NCBI RefSeq assembly: GCF_004353905.1
Contig: NZ_SMOD01000004.1
Span: 124,001 to 188,000, forward strand
Source of the DNA: Paraburkholderia guartelaensis
GTDB taxonomy: Bacteria; Pseudomonadota; Gammaproteobacteria; Burkholderiales; Burkholderiaceae
Direction of reading: 5' to 3'
Length of the DNA: 64,000 nucleotides
Both the position numbers and the translations under genes were made by a program. Under the pieces are notes generated by a model. The model did not search any database and was not told the DNA's origin. It saw only the letters and a list, made by a program, of their open reading frames with translations. The first letter of the stretch is position 1; every line of letters begins with the position of its first letter. Positions 49,227 to 56,306 of the stretch are shown piece after piece.

Positions 49227-50663
49227 TCAGGCCTGCTCGGGGCGCTTCGTCGTGTCCAGATGCGTGTGCCGCGCCGCGTACAACTCGCGAAACGTGCGGC
49301 CGACCGGCGCGGGCATGTCGCGCCCGTTGCTCCAGCCGTGCGCGAATGGCAGCTTGCGAATGAGCCTGGCCTGGCCGCCCATGCGCTCCAGTATCCGCAC
49401 GCCGAGTTTGGTGAGCAGCGCGTAGGCAGTCGGGTGCAGCGCGAGCCAGCCCCAGGCCGCAAGCGCCGCGCGCTCGCGCCACGGGCGCAGATGCCGCTCC
49501 GTCTGCTTCTCGCGCAGTTTGCGCAGCAAGTCCGAAAGCGGGATGCCCACCGGGCAGACACTGTTGCACTCACCGCAGAGCGTAGCGGCCTGCGGCAGAT
49601 CGAGCGTCTTTTCGAGACCGACGTAGCTTGGCGTGAGCACGGAGCCCATGGGCCCCGGGTAGACCCAGCCGTACGCATGGCCACCCACCTTCTGATAGAC
49701 CGGGCAGTGATTCATGCACGCCCCGCAACGGATGCAGCGCAGCATCTCCTGGAATTCGCCGCCGATCAGGCCCGTACGGCCGCCGTCCACGAGCACGACG
49801 TACATGTGCTTGGGGCCGTCCCGATCTTCGGGGCCGCGCGGGCCCGTGAGAACCGAGAAATAGTTCGACGTGGCCTGCCCCGTCGCCGAACGCGGCAACA
49901 GACGCATCGCTGTGGCGAGGTCTTCGAGCGTGGGCAGCACCTTCTCGATGCCCGTCACCGCCACATGCACGCGCGGCATCACCGTGCACATGCCCTCGTT
50001 CCCCTCGTTGGTCACCAGCACGACCGAGCCGGTTTCCGCGACGAGGAAGTTGCCGCCCGTCACGCCCATGTCCGCCGACAGAAAATGCGGGCGCAGCACT
50101 TCGCGCGCCTCGCGGGTCATGTCGGGGATTTCGGTCAGGCGCGGCTTGTCGTGCGTCTTCGCGAAGAGATCGGCGATCTCGTCTTTGTCCTTGTGGACGA
50201 CGGGCGCAATGATGTGGCTCGGCGGCTCGTTGTCGTTGATCTGCAGGATGTACTCGCCCAGATCGGTCTCGATGGACTGCACGCCCATCTCCGCGAGCAC
50301 CGTATTGAGCCGCATCTCCTCCGAGACCATCGACTTGGTCTTGATGACCTTGCGCACGTCGTGGCGCCGCGCGATGTCCGCGACCAGTTTCGCCGCATCT
50401 TGTGCCGTTTCCGCGTACAGCACGGTCACGCCGCGCCGCGTTGCCTCGGTCTCAAACTGCTCGAGCCAGACATCGAGACTTTCCAGCGCACGGTTGCGGC
50501 GCGCCTTGAGCGCCGCGCGCGTGGCGGGGAAATCGATCGCGGTGATCGCCTCGGCGCGCGCCGAGACGAACTTGGTCGAAAGCTTCTTGAGGTTGTGCTG
50601 CAGACGCTGATCGGCCAGCTTCTGACCGGCGCGCGCCTTGAACTGCATCGATTGGACTTGCAT
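49227..50663 (-). CDS. lutB: LutB/LldF-type lactate oxidation iron-sulfur protein
   Basis: A 478-residue member of the LutB/YkgF family. The N-terminal LUD-type domain is followed by two [4Fe-4S] ferredoxin motifs (CIRCGACMNHCPVY at about 310-323 and CGECNSVCPVGIP at about 365-377). The C-terminal basic domain ends HTHLDTTKRPEQA. LutB works with LutA and LutC in oxidation of L-lactate to pyruvate. LutA is just upstream, but LutC is not in this window. Confidence 0.94.
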   Translation of the reverse strand: MQVQSMQFKARAGQKLADQRLQHNLKKLSTKFVSARAEAITAIDFPATRAALKARRNRALESLDVWLEQFETEATRRGVTVLYAETAQDAAKLVADIARRHDVRKVIKTKSMVSEEMRLNTVLAEMGVQSIETDLGEYILQINDNEPPSHIIAPVVHKDKDEIADLFAKTHDKPRLTEIPDMTREAREVLRPHFLSADMGVTGGNFLVAETGSVVLVTNEGNEGMCTVMPRVHVAVTGIEKVLPTLEDLATAMRLLPRSATGQATSNYFSVLTGPRGPEDRDGPKHMYVVLVDGGRTGLIGGEFQEMLRCIRCGACMNHCPVYQKVGGHAYGWVYPGPMGSVLTPSYVGLEKTLDLPQAATLCGECNSVCPVGIPLSDLLRKLREKQTERHLRPWRERAALAAWGWLALHPTAYALLTKLGVRILERMGGQARLIRKLPFAHGWSNGRDMPAPVGRTFRELYAARHTHLDTTKRPEQA

Positions 50664-50764
50664 GGCGTGAGGGCGATGTTGAGCGGTGTTCGGCGAGGTT
50701 TGGGGTCGAAGTCTGGGCTATTTGCGCATGCCGGGCGAAAGGAGCGACGGCAGCCGCCGGCGCA

Positions 50765-51487
50765 TCACACGTCGCCGGCCAGCACTTGCGCGATGTGCAG
50801 CACGCGCGTGGCGGTGTCGCCGGTGCGGCGCAAACGCCCTTCGATATTCAACATGCAGCCGAGGTCGCCGAGCACCACCGCGCCCGTGCCGCTCGCCTGA
50901 ACATTCGCGCATTTCTCGTCTGCAATGGCCGTCGAGATGTCGCCATACTTCACCGCAAAGGTGCCCCCGAAGCCGCAGCAGTGCTCGCAGTCCTTCATCT
51001 CGCGCACTTCAATACCGCGCTGGGCGAGCAACGCGCGCGGCTGCGCCTTGACCCCAAGTTCACGCAGCCCCGAACACGAGTCGTGATAGGTCACCGGTCC
51101 GCTGAACTCCCCCTGCGGCAGCGTGACCTTGGCGACGTTCACGAGGAAATCCGTGAGTTCGTAGACGCGCTCGCGCAATTTGCCATAACGCGCCATCAAT
51201 TCCGGGTCGTCGCGAAACAGATCGCCATAGTGCACGCGAATCATCCCGCCGCAAGAACCCGAAGGGACGACGAGATAGTCGAATTGCTCGAATTCGCGCA
51301 GCGTCTTTTCCGCGAGATCACGCGCAATGGCGCGCTCGCCGGAGTTGTACGCCGGCTGGCCGCAGCAGGTTTGCGCAGGCGGCACGATGACTTCATAGCC
51401 CGCCTCTTCGAGCAATTTGAGCGTCGAAAAGCCAATTTCCGGACGCATCGTGTCGATGAGGCAGGTGACGAACAAACCGACTCGCAT
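50765..51487 (-). CDS. lutA: LutA-type (Fe-S)-binding lactate oxidation protein
   Basis: A 240-residue protein with two CCG (cysteine-rich) domains (TCCGQPAYNSG near residue 40 and EHCCGFGGTFAVKYGD near 170), the pattern of LutA/YkgE and of heterodisulfide reductase subunits. It is the first gene of the lutAB pair, 101 bases before lutB, and divergent from an IclR regulator which may control it. Confidence 0.94.
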   Translation of the reverse strand: MRVGLFVTCLIDTMRPEIGFSTLKLLEEAGYEVIVPPAQTCCGQPAYNSGERAIARDLAEKTLREFEQFDYLVVPSGSCGGMIRVHYGDLFRDDPELMARYGKLRERVYELTDFLVNVAKVTLPQGEFSGPVTYHDSCSGLRELGVKAQPRALLAQRGIEVREMKDCEHCCGFGGTFAVKYGDISTAIADEKCANVQASGTGAVVLGDLGCMLNIEGRLRRTGDTATRVLHIAQVLAGDV

Positions 51488-51611
51488 GGGGACTCCTCGT
51501 TAAAACCGTCCCCGATTATCCGCTGTTTCGCCGCCATGACCAACGCCGGTCTGCTCCTCCCTCGCCGGTTGCGCGCGATGCCGCAGCGCAGCGCGAGTCT
51601 TGGTCCTGGCG

Positions 51612-51640
51612 CTTACTTTTTTCACAATACGAGATACAAT
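51612..51640 (+). promoter_or_regulatory. Probable promoter of the IclR gene
   Basis: TACAAT at 51635-51640 is a good -10, with CTTACT 17 bases upstream as a weak -35. The spacer has TTTCACAATACGAGAT, an imperfect inverted sequence of the kind bound by IclR-type proteins. The transcript start near 51647 excludes an ATG at 51639. Confidence 0.45.
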
Positions 51641-51677
51641 GCATTTTCCGCCTCACGCGTCAAACGAATCTGAACTC

Positions 51678-52478
51678 ATGAGCGACACCCATCCAGATCC
51701 GAAGACCTCGATTCAGGTGATCGAGCGCATGATGCGTCTGCTGGACGCGCTGGCCGCGCACAGCGACCCTGTCAGCCTGAAGGAACTTGCGCAGCGCACC
51801 GAACTGCATCCTTCGACTGCGCACCGCATCCTGAACGATATGGTGAGCTGCCGTCTCGTCGACCGCTCCGATCCCGGCACTTACCGGCTTGGCATGCGGT
51901 TGCTCGAACTCGGCAACCTCGTGAAGGCGCGGCTTTCGGTGCGTGACGCGGCGCTTACGCCGATGCGCGAACTGCACCGTCTCACGGGCCAGACGGTCAA
52001 CCTCTCCGTGCGCCAGGGCGACGAGATCGTCTATATCGAACGCGCCTATTCGGAGCGCTCGGGCATGCAGGTGGTGCGCGCGATCGGCGGCCGGGCGCCG
52101 CTGCACCTCACTTCGGTCGGCAAGCTCTTTCTCGCCGCCGACGAAGCGAACCGCGTGCGCGCCTACGCCACGCGCACCGGCCTGTCGGGCCACACGCGCA
52201 ACAGCATTACCGACCTTGGACGCCTCGAGCGCGAACTTGCCCACGTACGCCAGCAATTCTGCGCACGTGACAACGAGGAGCTTGAACTGGGCGTGCGTTG
52301 CATCGCCGCCGGCATCTACGACGACACCGGCAAGCTGGTGGCGGGCCTTTCGCTCTCGGCGCCCGCGGACCGCCTGCAGGATTCGTGGCTCGGCCAGTTG
52401 AGCAAGACGGCGCTCACGATTTCGGAGTCACTGGGCTATCACCCGGAGCCCGCTGAAGGCAACGTGCAACCCGCCTGA
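51678..52478 (+). CDS. IclR family transcription regulator
   Basis: A 266-residue regulator starting MSDTHPDPKTSIQVIERM. The N-terminal winged helix includes SLKELAQRTELHPSTAHRILNDM (about residues 35-57). The IclR effector domain has GDEIVYIERAYSERSGMQVVRAIGGRAPLH and the conserved VRCIAAGIYDDTGKLVAGLS. It is divergent from lutA, so a role in controlling the lactate genes is a reasonable but unproven inference. A strong terminator follows. Confidence 0.93.
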   Translation: MSDTHPDPKTSIQVIERMMRLLDALAAHSDPVSLKELAQRTELHPSTAHRILNDMVSCRLVDRSDPGTYRLGMRLLELGNLVKARLSVRDAALTPMRELHRLTGQTVNLSVRQGDEIVYIERAYSERSGMQVVRAIGGRAPLHLTSVGKLFLAADEANRVRAYATRTGLSGHTRNSITDLGRLERELAHVRQQFCARDNEELELGVRCIAAGIYDDTGKLVAGLSLSAPADRLQDSWLGQLSKTALTISESLGYHPEPAEGNVQPA

Positions 52479-52504
52479 AGTCGGGCCGAAGCTGAATCGA
52501 GAAG

Positions 52505-52532
52505 AGCGGAGGCGTGGCCTCCGCTTTTTTTT
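52505..52532 (+). terminator. Intrinsic terminator after the IclR gene
   Basis: AGCGGAGGC (52505-52513) pairs with GCCTCCGCT (52517-52525) across a 3-base loop, followed by eight T. It also isolates the convergent antitoxin-like gene ending at 52548. Confidence 0.93.
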
Positions 52533-52547
52533 GGCTCGCCGTCGGCC

Positions 52548-53072
52548 TCACGCAACCACTTCACCGAGCTTCCGGTTCAGCTTCGTATCGAGGTGGCGCG
52601 CCTCTTTCGCCAGATTCACCTGCTTTGCCGTTTGCGCCGTTTCCAGCAGCGCCGAGTCGATGCTGTATGCGTCGCGCCCCGCCAGCCAGGCCAGGATGTC
52701 GCTCAGATGCCAAAGCGACGAATTGCCCTCGTGCACGGGCTGAGGAAATTCCGCTGCGTGCCCGAGCATCAGCTTGCGCATGTTCTGGCGGGACATGCCG
52801 GTCAGGTCGGCGGCATCGGTCAAGCCGACAAAGTCCGGTGCGGCTTCCACGAGGCGCGCGGTAGGCACCGCCTGCTTGACGTCCTGCAGCGCCGAGTAGA
52901 TTGCCGACCATGCGCTCGCGCTCTCGCGCGAGAACGTCAGCGCGATGCGACCGGGCAACCCCACACCGATCGTCGCGTCGTCGCAGCCTGCAACGGCGAG
53001 GCGCTCCACGAGATCTTCGTGATCGCTGTCTTCGGTTGCCAGTTGGTACTTGAGAGTGAACAGGTAATTCAT
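52548..53072 (-). CDS. DNA-binding partner protein, antitoxin-like
   Basis: A 174-residue protein. The N-terminal part (MNYLFTLKYQLATED...DLVERLAVAGCDDATIG) looks like a small alpha/beta domain. The middle has a helix-turn-helix (FVGLTDAADLTGMSRQNMRKLML, about 81-103) of the MerR/excisionase style. A second conserved part (VHEGNSSLWHLSDILAWLAGR, about 113-133) follows, then a helical tail. It begins 3 bases after the end of the small upstream gene, so the two are translated as a pair. I recall similar proteins annotated only as DNA-binding. An antitoxin or autorepressor role is inferred from the HTH, the pairing and the palindromic promoter. The order (small protein first, DNA-binding protein second) is that of hicAB. 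Confidence 0.75.
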   Translation of the reverse strand: MNYLFTLKYQLATEDSDHEDLVERLAVAGCDDATIGVGLPGRIALTFSRESASAWSAIYSALQDVKQAVPTARLVEAAPDFVGLTDAADLTGMSRQNMRKLMLGHAAEFPQPVHEGNSSLWHLSDILAWLAGRDAYSIDSALLETAQTAKQVNLAKEARHLDTKLNRKLGEVVA

Positions 53073-53075
53073 GAG

Positions 53076-53363
53076 CTACTCCGGCGCTTCGGCGGCCGCA
53101 CACGCAGTTGCCGCGTTGATACGATGTGTCGTGCAATTGTCGACCACGCGTTTGAGCACATAGGCGTGATTGCCCGCATTACGCGGCGTGCTCCAGATGC
53201 TCGTGATGCAGAATTCCCCGCAACGACAGGCAGCATCGTTGTATGGGCAGTACATTCGTCCCCACGCGTGCCGATTGCCCTTACCTGGTTGAACTAACCA
53301 ACCTCGTTTCTCCGCATGAACAAGCACGGCTTCGATCTCTTTTTTCGGGTGCGATCGCCTCAT
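53076..53363 (-). CDS. Small basic protein, toxin-like (HicA-like)
   Basis: A 95-residue protein starting MRRSHPKKEIEAVLVHAEKRG at 53363. It has a first helix, then strand-like segments with conserved-looking GKGNRHAWGRMYCP (29-40), a Cys cluster (C39, C46, C48, C52), SIWSTPRNAGNHAYVLKRVVDN and a tail rich in Ala. The alpha-beta-beta-beta-alpha appearance and basic GW.V..GKG.HAW segment recall the dsRBD-like HicA mRNA interferases, with H32 as a possible catalytic residue, but identity is not established. The earlier in-frame ATG at 53426 lies upstream of the promoter and is rejected. GC content looks lower than the flanking genes. Confidence 0.7.
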   Translation of the reverse strand: MRRSHPKKEIEAVLVHAEKRGWLVQPGKGNRHAWGRMYCPYNDAACRCGEFCITSIWSTPRNAGNHAYVLKRVVDNCTTHRINAATACAAAEAPE

Positions 53364-53373
53364 CGACAAACTC

Positions 53374-53409
53374 AGTGTATGAATCGTTAGGATGATTGTC
53401 AATTGACAA
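53374..53409 (-). promoter_or_regulatory. Strong promoter overlapping a perfect palindrome, toxin-like pair
   Basis: On the minus strand TTGACA (53397-53402, consensus) and TACACT (53374-53379) are spaced by exactly 17 bases. The -35 lies inside the 14-base perfect palindrome TTGTCAATTGACAA (53396-53409). Transcription would begin near 53367, about four bases before the ATG at 53363, leaving almost no leader. The palindrome is the natural operator for the downstream HTH protein. Confidence 0.75.
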
Positions 53410-53552
53410 CCATCAAAGCCTGGCATTGCCGCGCCTTGAAGTCAGGCGAGATTGGACGCCAGGTCACGTTTGTCTGAGCAATGTTGCCGATCAACCAAAC
53501 GACGAGATAGTCCGCCGATCGTCATAGAACGAACGGCGCGCGACAGAAAGCA

Positions 53553-53578
53553 AAACGCCCCGCAGTTGCGGGGCGTTT
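53553..53578 (-). terminator. Intrinsic terminator after pbpG
   Basis: AAACGCCCCGC (53553-53563) pairs with GCGGGGCGTTT (53568-53578) across a 4-base loop. On the minus strand GTTTTGCTTTC follows. It lies 27 bases after the pbpG stop. Confidence 0.8.
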
Positions 53579-53604
53579 GTCGGGTGAATCCGAAGAGGCG
53601 GAGA

Positions 53605-54789
53605 TCAGGTACCAGCGCCGCCTGCATCGGCGCTCGTAATGCGCGGCTGCTGGTCGGCGCCGCCATTGTCGAGCCACGTGCGCACGCGCGTTGCATCCGC
53701 GAAGCGCGAGTACTTGCCGCTCGAATCGAGCAACACCATGATCACCGGACGATTGTGAATCGTCGTCTGCATGACGAGGCACTCACCCGCTTCGTTGATG
53801 AAGCCCGTCTTCTGCAAACCGATGTCCCACGACGCATTGCGGACCAGCGCATTCGTGCTGTTGTAGGCGAGATTGCGCTTGCCCGTGAACACGTCGTAGC
53901 TGCGGTCGGTCGAGAACTGGCGAATCATCGGGTACTGGTAAGCCGCGTTCACCATCTTCACGAGGTCACGCGCCGTCGAGACGTTGTGGCTCGTGAGCCC
54001 CGTGGAATTCTCGAAGTGCGTATCGGTCATGCCGAGTTGCTTCGCCTTCGCGTTCATCGCCGCGATGAACGCCGGACGGCCGCCCGGGTAATAGCGCGAG
54101 AGCGCCGCCGCCGCGCGGTTTTCCGACGCCATCAGCGCGATGTGCAGCATGTCCTCGCGCGAAAGCACCGAACCCACCGAAAGACGCGAGCCCGTGTTCT
54201 TCTCGTAGTCGCGGTCTTCGTCCGTGACTTCGATCTGTTCCGAGAGCGATTCCTTCGAGTCGAGCACGACCATCGCGGTCATGAGCTTCGAGATCGAGGC
54301 GATCGGCACGACGGCGCGCGAGTTCTTGTCGAACAGCGGCTCGAGCGTGTTCTGGTCGACCACGTACGCCACGCCCGAACGCAGCATCAGCGAGTCGGGC
54401 GTCTCATGCAGACCGAACGCCTGACCGACGGTCGGCTGGCGCGGTTCGAACGCGACACGGCGCACCGCCGAATGATGGCGGCCGTTCATCGTGTAACTGA
54501 CGCGGCGTTTCTTGGCCACCGGACGCGCATCGTCGTCTTTTGCGGCGACGGTACGGGTTGCGCCCGCCTTCTTGGTGGCCTTTGCCGTTTCCGGCTCAGC
54601 CTTCGCAACCTTCTTGGTGGCTTTTTTCACCTTGGCCGTTTTGGCCGGTGCAGCGTCTTGCGACGCAGCAAAGGCGCCCTCAGGCGCCACGAGCGTCGCA
54701 CTGATCGCAACGGAAATAGCAACCGACAATGCGGTGCTGATAACCGACGACGGCATCAGTGAGAACGACAGGAGCTTGTCGGATTTCAT
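53605..54789 (-). CDS. pbpG: D-alanyl-D-alanine endopeptidase (PBP7/8 type)
   Basis: Periplasmic penicillin-binding protein that cleaves peptidoglycan cross-links. The ATG at 54789 gives 394 residues. A signal peptide (about 1-41, ending GAFAAS) is followed by an unusual Lys/Ala-rich linker (about 50-95). The peptidase S11 domain has SISK (S165-K168), SEN (222-224) and KTG (327-329), the three active-site motifs. The family member in E. coli is about 310 residues, so the extra length is the linker. Confidence 0.95.
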   Translation of the reverse strand: MKSDKLLSFSLMPSSVISTALSVAISVAISATLVAPEGAFAASQDAAPAKTAKVKKATKKVAKAEPETAKATKKAGATRTVAAKDDDARPVAKKRRVSYTMNGRHHSAVRRVAFEPRQPTVGQAFGLHETPDSLMLRSGVAYVVDQNTLEPLFDKNSRAVVPIASISKLMTAMVVLDSKESLSEQIEVTDEDRDYEKNTGSRLSVGSVLSREDMLHIALMASENRAAAALSRYYPGGRPAFIAAMNAKAKQLGMTDTHFENSTGLTSHNVSTARDLVKMVNAAYQYPMIRQFSTDRSYDVFTGKRNLAYNSTNALVRNASWDIGLQKTGFINEAGECLVMQTTIHNRPVIMVLLDSSGKYSRFADATRVRTWLDNGGADQQPRITSADAGGAGT

Positions 54790-55355
54790 TGGTGTTCTTG
54801 ATGGAGCGGCGGGATCGTTCGCCAAGTGTAGTAAAACCACGAAAAATTCGCAAATTGAAGCACTTATAGGCGCTCATTAAACCGAAGTATGACCTCCGAT
54901 TGAGCTTGCCAATGCACTTCCCGCATTCGATGGAGTCAGACAATTGCCAAGCCACTCCTCTCGCCGCGACGCCGCTCACTGATAACGTTTGCGGCACACG
55001 CAAAATGCGCTTGCTGCGTTAACGGCGTTCGTCGTAGGAACTTGAACTGAGGAAAAAACGGGTGAGATTTGTCTGACCACCAGTGCCGCCGTGCCGCGCG
55101 ACGCGCGTTCGACCGCAATGGATCATTAACGTTCCATGTAGGAATTCGGTGGACGCACCCAGGTGAAATCCCATAGACACGTTCATGCGATCCATGCCGC
55201 ATCTTGCCAGAAGCGGCGTCTGCGCGCTTGCCCCGCCCTGCTCGCCGCCTCGCCAATTCGCCGCGAGCCCTACGCAGCGGGGCATTGGCGCGGTTGTCGC
55301 AGCTGCGACATGCGCGAAGCATAAGTGTTTGTTTAATAATAAATTATCGACATTG
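54790..55355. other. Long intergenic region between pbpG and the phasin gene
   Basis: About 570 bases hold no accepted gene. A minus-strand promoter for pbpG is given at 54825-54853. The middle, about 54900-55310, is not obviously repetitive. The short frames there are not conserved-looking. The right end becomes AT-rich (TTTAATAATAAATTATCGA) next to the phasin promoter. Confidence 0.6.
54825..54853 (-). promoter_or_regulatory. Probable pbpG promoter
   Basis: On the minus strand TTGCGA (54848-54853) and TACACT (54825-54830) are separated by 17 bases. The transcript would start near 54818, about 29 bases before the ATG at 54789. Confidence 0.55.
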
Positions 55356-55422
55356 TGCGACGCACCAAAAGACCTTGACTTTCTTCTGGAGCATCCTAAA
55401 ATCGAGTCAATGTTGCGACGCA
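55356..55422 (+). promoter_or_regulatory. Phasin promoter flanked by two TGC-N3-GCA sites
   Basis: TTGACT (55375-55380) and TAAAAT (55397-55402) are 16 bases apart, a good sigma-70 promoter. The identical 9-base TGCGACGCA occurs at 55356-55364, upstream of the -35, and at 55414-55422, just after the predicted start. Each contains the TGC-N3-GCA core known for the PHA-responsive repressor PhaR in Paracoccus. The AT-rich tract upstream may be an UP element. Confidence 0.65.
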
Positions 55423-55503
55423 CAACGCGAGCGACAGAGCACCAGCGCCGTGCCACTTACTTCAGGCGACCCACGAAGGCCGCCGACATACAGGAGCGTA
55501 AAC

Positions 55504-56076
55504 ATGAGTCTGCTGACCCCTGAGCAATTCGCCGCTGCCCAGAAAGCCAACTTCGAAACCCTGTTCGGCCTCACCAACAAGGCATTCGAAGGCGTGGAAA
55601 AGCTCGTCGAATTGAACCTTCAGGCCGTCCGCTCGAATCTGGCGGAATCGCAGGAACACGCCCAGCGCGCACTGTCGGTGAAGGACGCGCAGGAATTCCT
55701 GGCCCTGCAAACGAGCTATGCCCAGCCGCTGACCGAAAAGCTGCTGTCGTATGGCCGTCATGTGTATGAAATCGCCTCGGCCACCCAGGCTGAGTTCGCG
55801 AAGGTTGCCGAAGCCCACTACGAAGAGCAGAACCGCAAGGTTCAATCGCTCGTCGACAACGTCGCGAAGAATGCGCCGGCTGGCTCGGAAACCGCGGTTG
55901 CCGTGATCAAGTCGGCCATCAACGCCGCGAACACGACCTACGAAACGGTTCACAAGGCCACGAAGCAAGCCGTGGAAATGGCGGAAAGCAACTTCAACGC
56001 CGCGACCGCTGCTGCGAGCAAGGCTGCCGCCCAGGCATCGCGCTCGGCTGCCGCTTCGGCCAAGAAGACTGTCTAA
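55504..56076 (+). CDS. phaP: Phasin family protein
   Basis: A 190-residue amphipathic helical protein that coats polyhydroxyalkanoate granules. It starts [20 protein letters not shown] at 55504 with AGGAG seven bases upstream. The phasin-2 domain ([20 protein letters not shown]...) covers most of the length and the C-terminus is an Ala/Lys/Ser-rich tail ([21 protein letters not shown]). The promoter has candidate PhaR sites, as in other producers. Confidence 0.95.
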   Translation: MSLLTPEQFAAAQKANFETLFGLTNKAFEGVEKLVELNLQAVRSNLAESQEHAQRALSVKDAQEFLALQTSYAQPLTEKLLSYGRHVYEIASATQAEFAKVAEAHYEEQNRKVQSLVDNVAKNAPAGSETAVAVIKSAINAANTTYETVHKATKQAVEMAESNFNAATAAASKAAAQASRSAAASAKKTV

Positions 56077-56167
56077 CGTTGTCGATTGAACCGGTGCGTG
56101 CGCTGAAGCAGCGGCGCACCGGGCGCCGGGTCTGAACGCTCCGGCATGCCGCCCGGCATGTCACTTG

Positions 56168-56194
56168 CCCGGTCGCCGACCGGGAATCTTTTTT
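56168..56194 (+). terminator. Intrinsic terminator after the phasin gene
   Basis: CCCGGTC (56168-56174) pairs with GACCGGG (56178-56184) over a 3-base loop, followed by AATCTTTTTT. Confidence 0.85.
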
Positions 56195-56238
56195 ACGCTC
56201 CGGCGCCTCTCGTAGCACATACCGCAGAACCCAAAAGC

Positions 56239-56270
56239 AAACGGCGCACCCCTCGCGGAGTGCGCCGTTT
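56239..56270 (-). terminator. Intrinsic terminator after lpdA
   Basis: AAACGGCGCAC (56239-56249) pairs with GTGCGCCGTTT (56260-56270) across a 10-base loop. On the minus strand it is followed by TGCTTTTGG. It may also back up the phasin terminator on the plus strand. Confidence 0.75.
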
Positions 56271-56306
56271 CTTCATGCGCGCCGCAACGAGCGGCGCGGC
56301 ACGAAC

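Noticed and set aside
49209..50900. A 563-codon plus-strand frame
   Set aside because: It is antisense to lutB, whose ferredoxin motifs are intact.
53364..53426. Longer N-terminus for the toxin-like protein, starting at 53426
   Set aside because: These codons would include the palindrome, the -35 and -10 hexamers, so they lie upstream of the predicted transcript.
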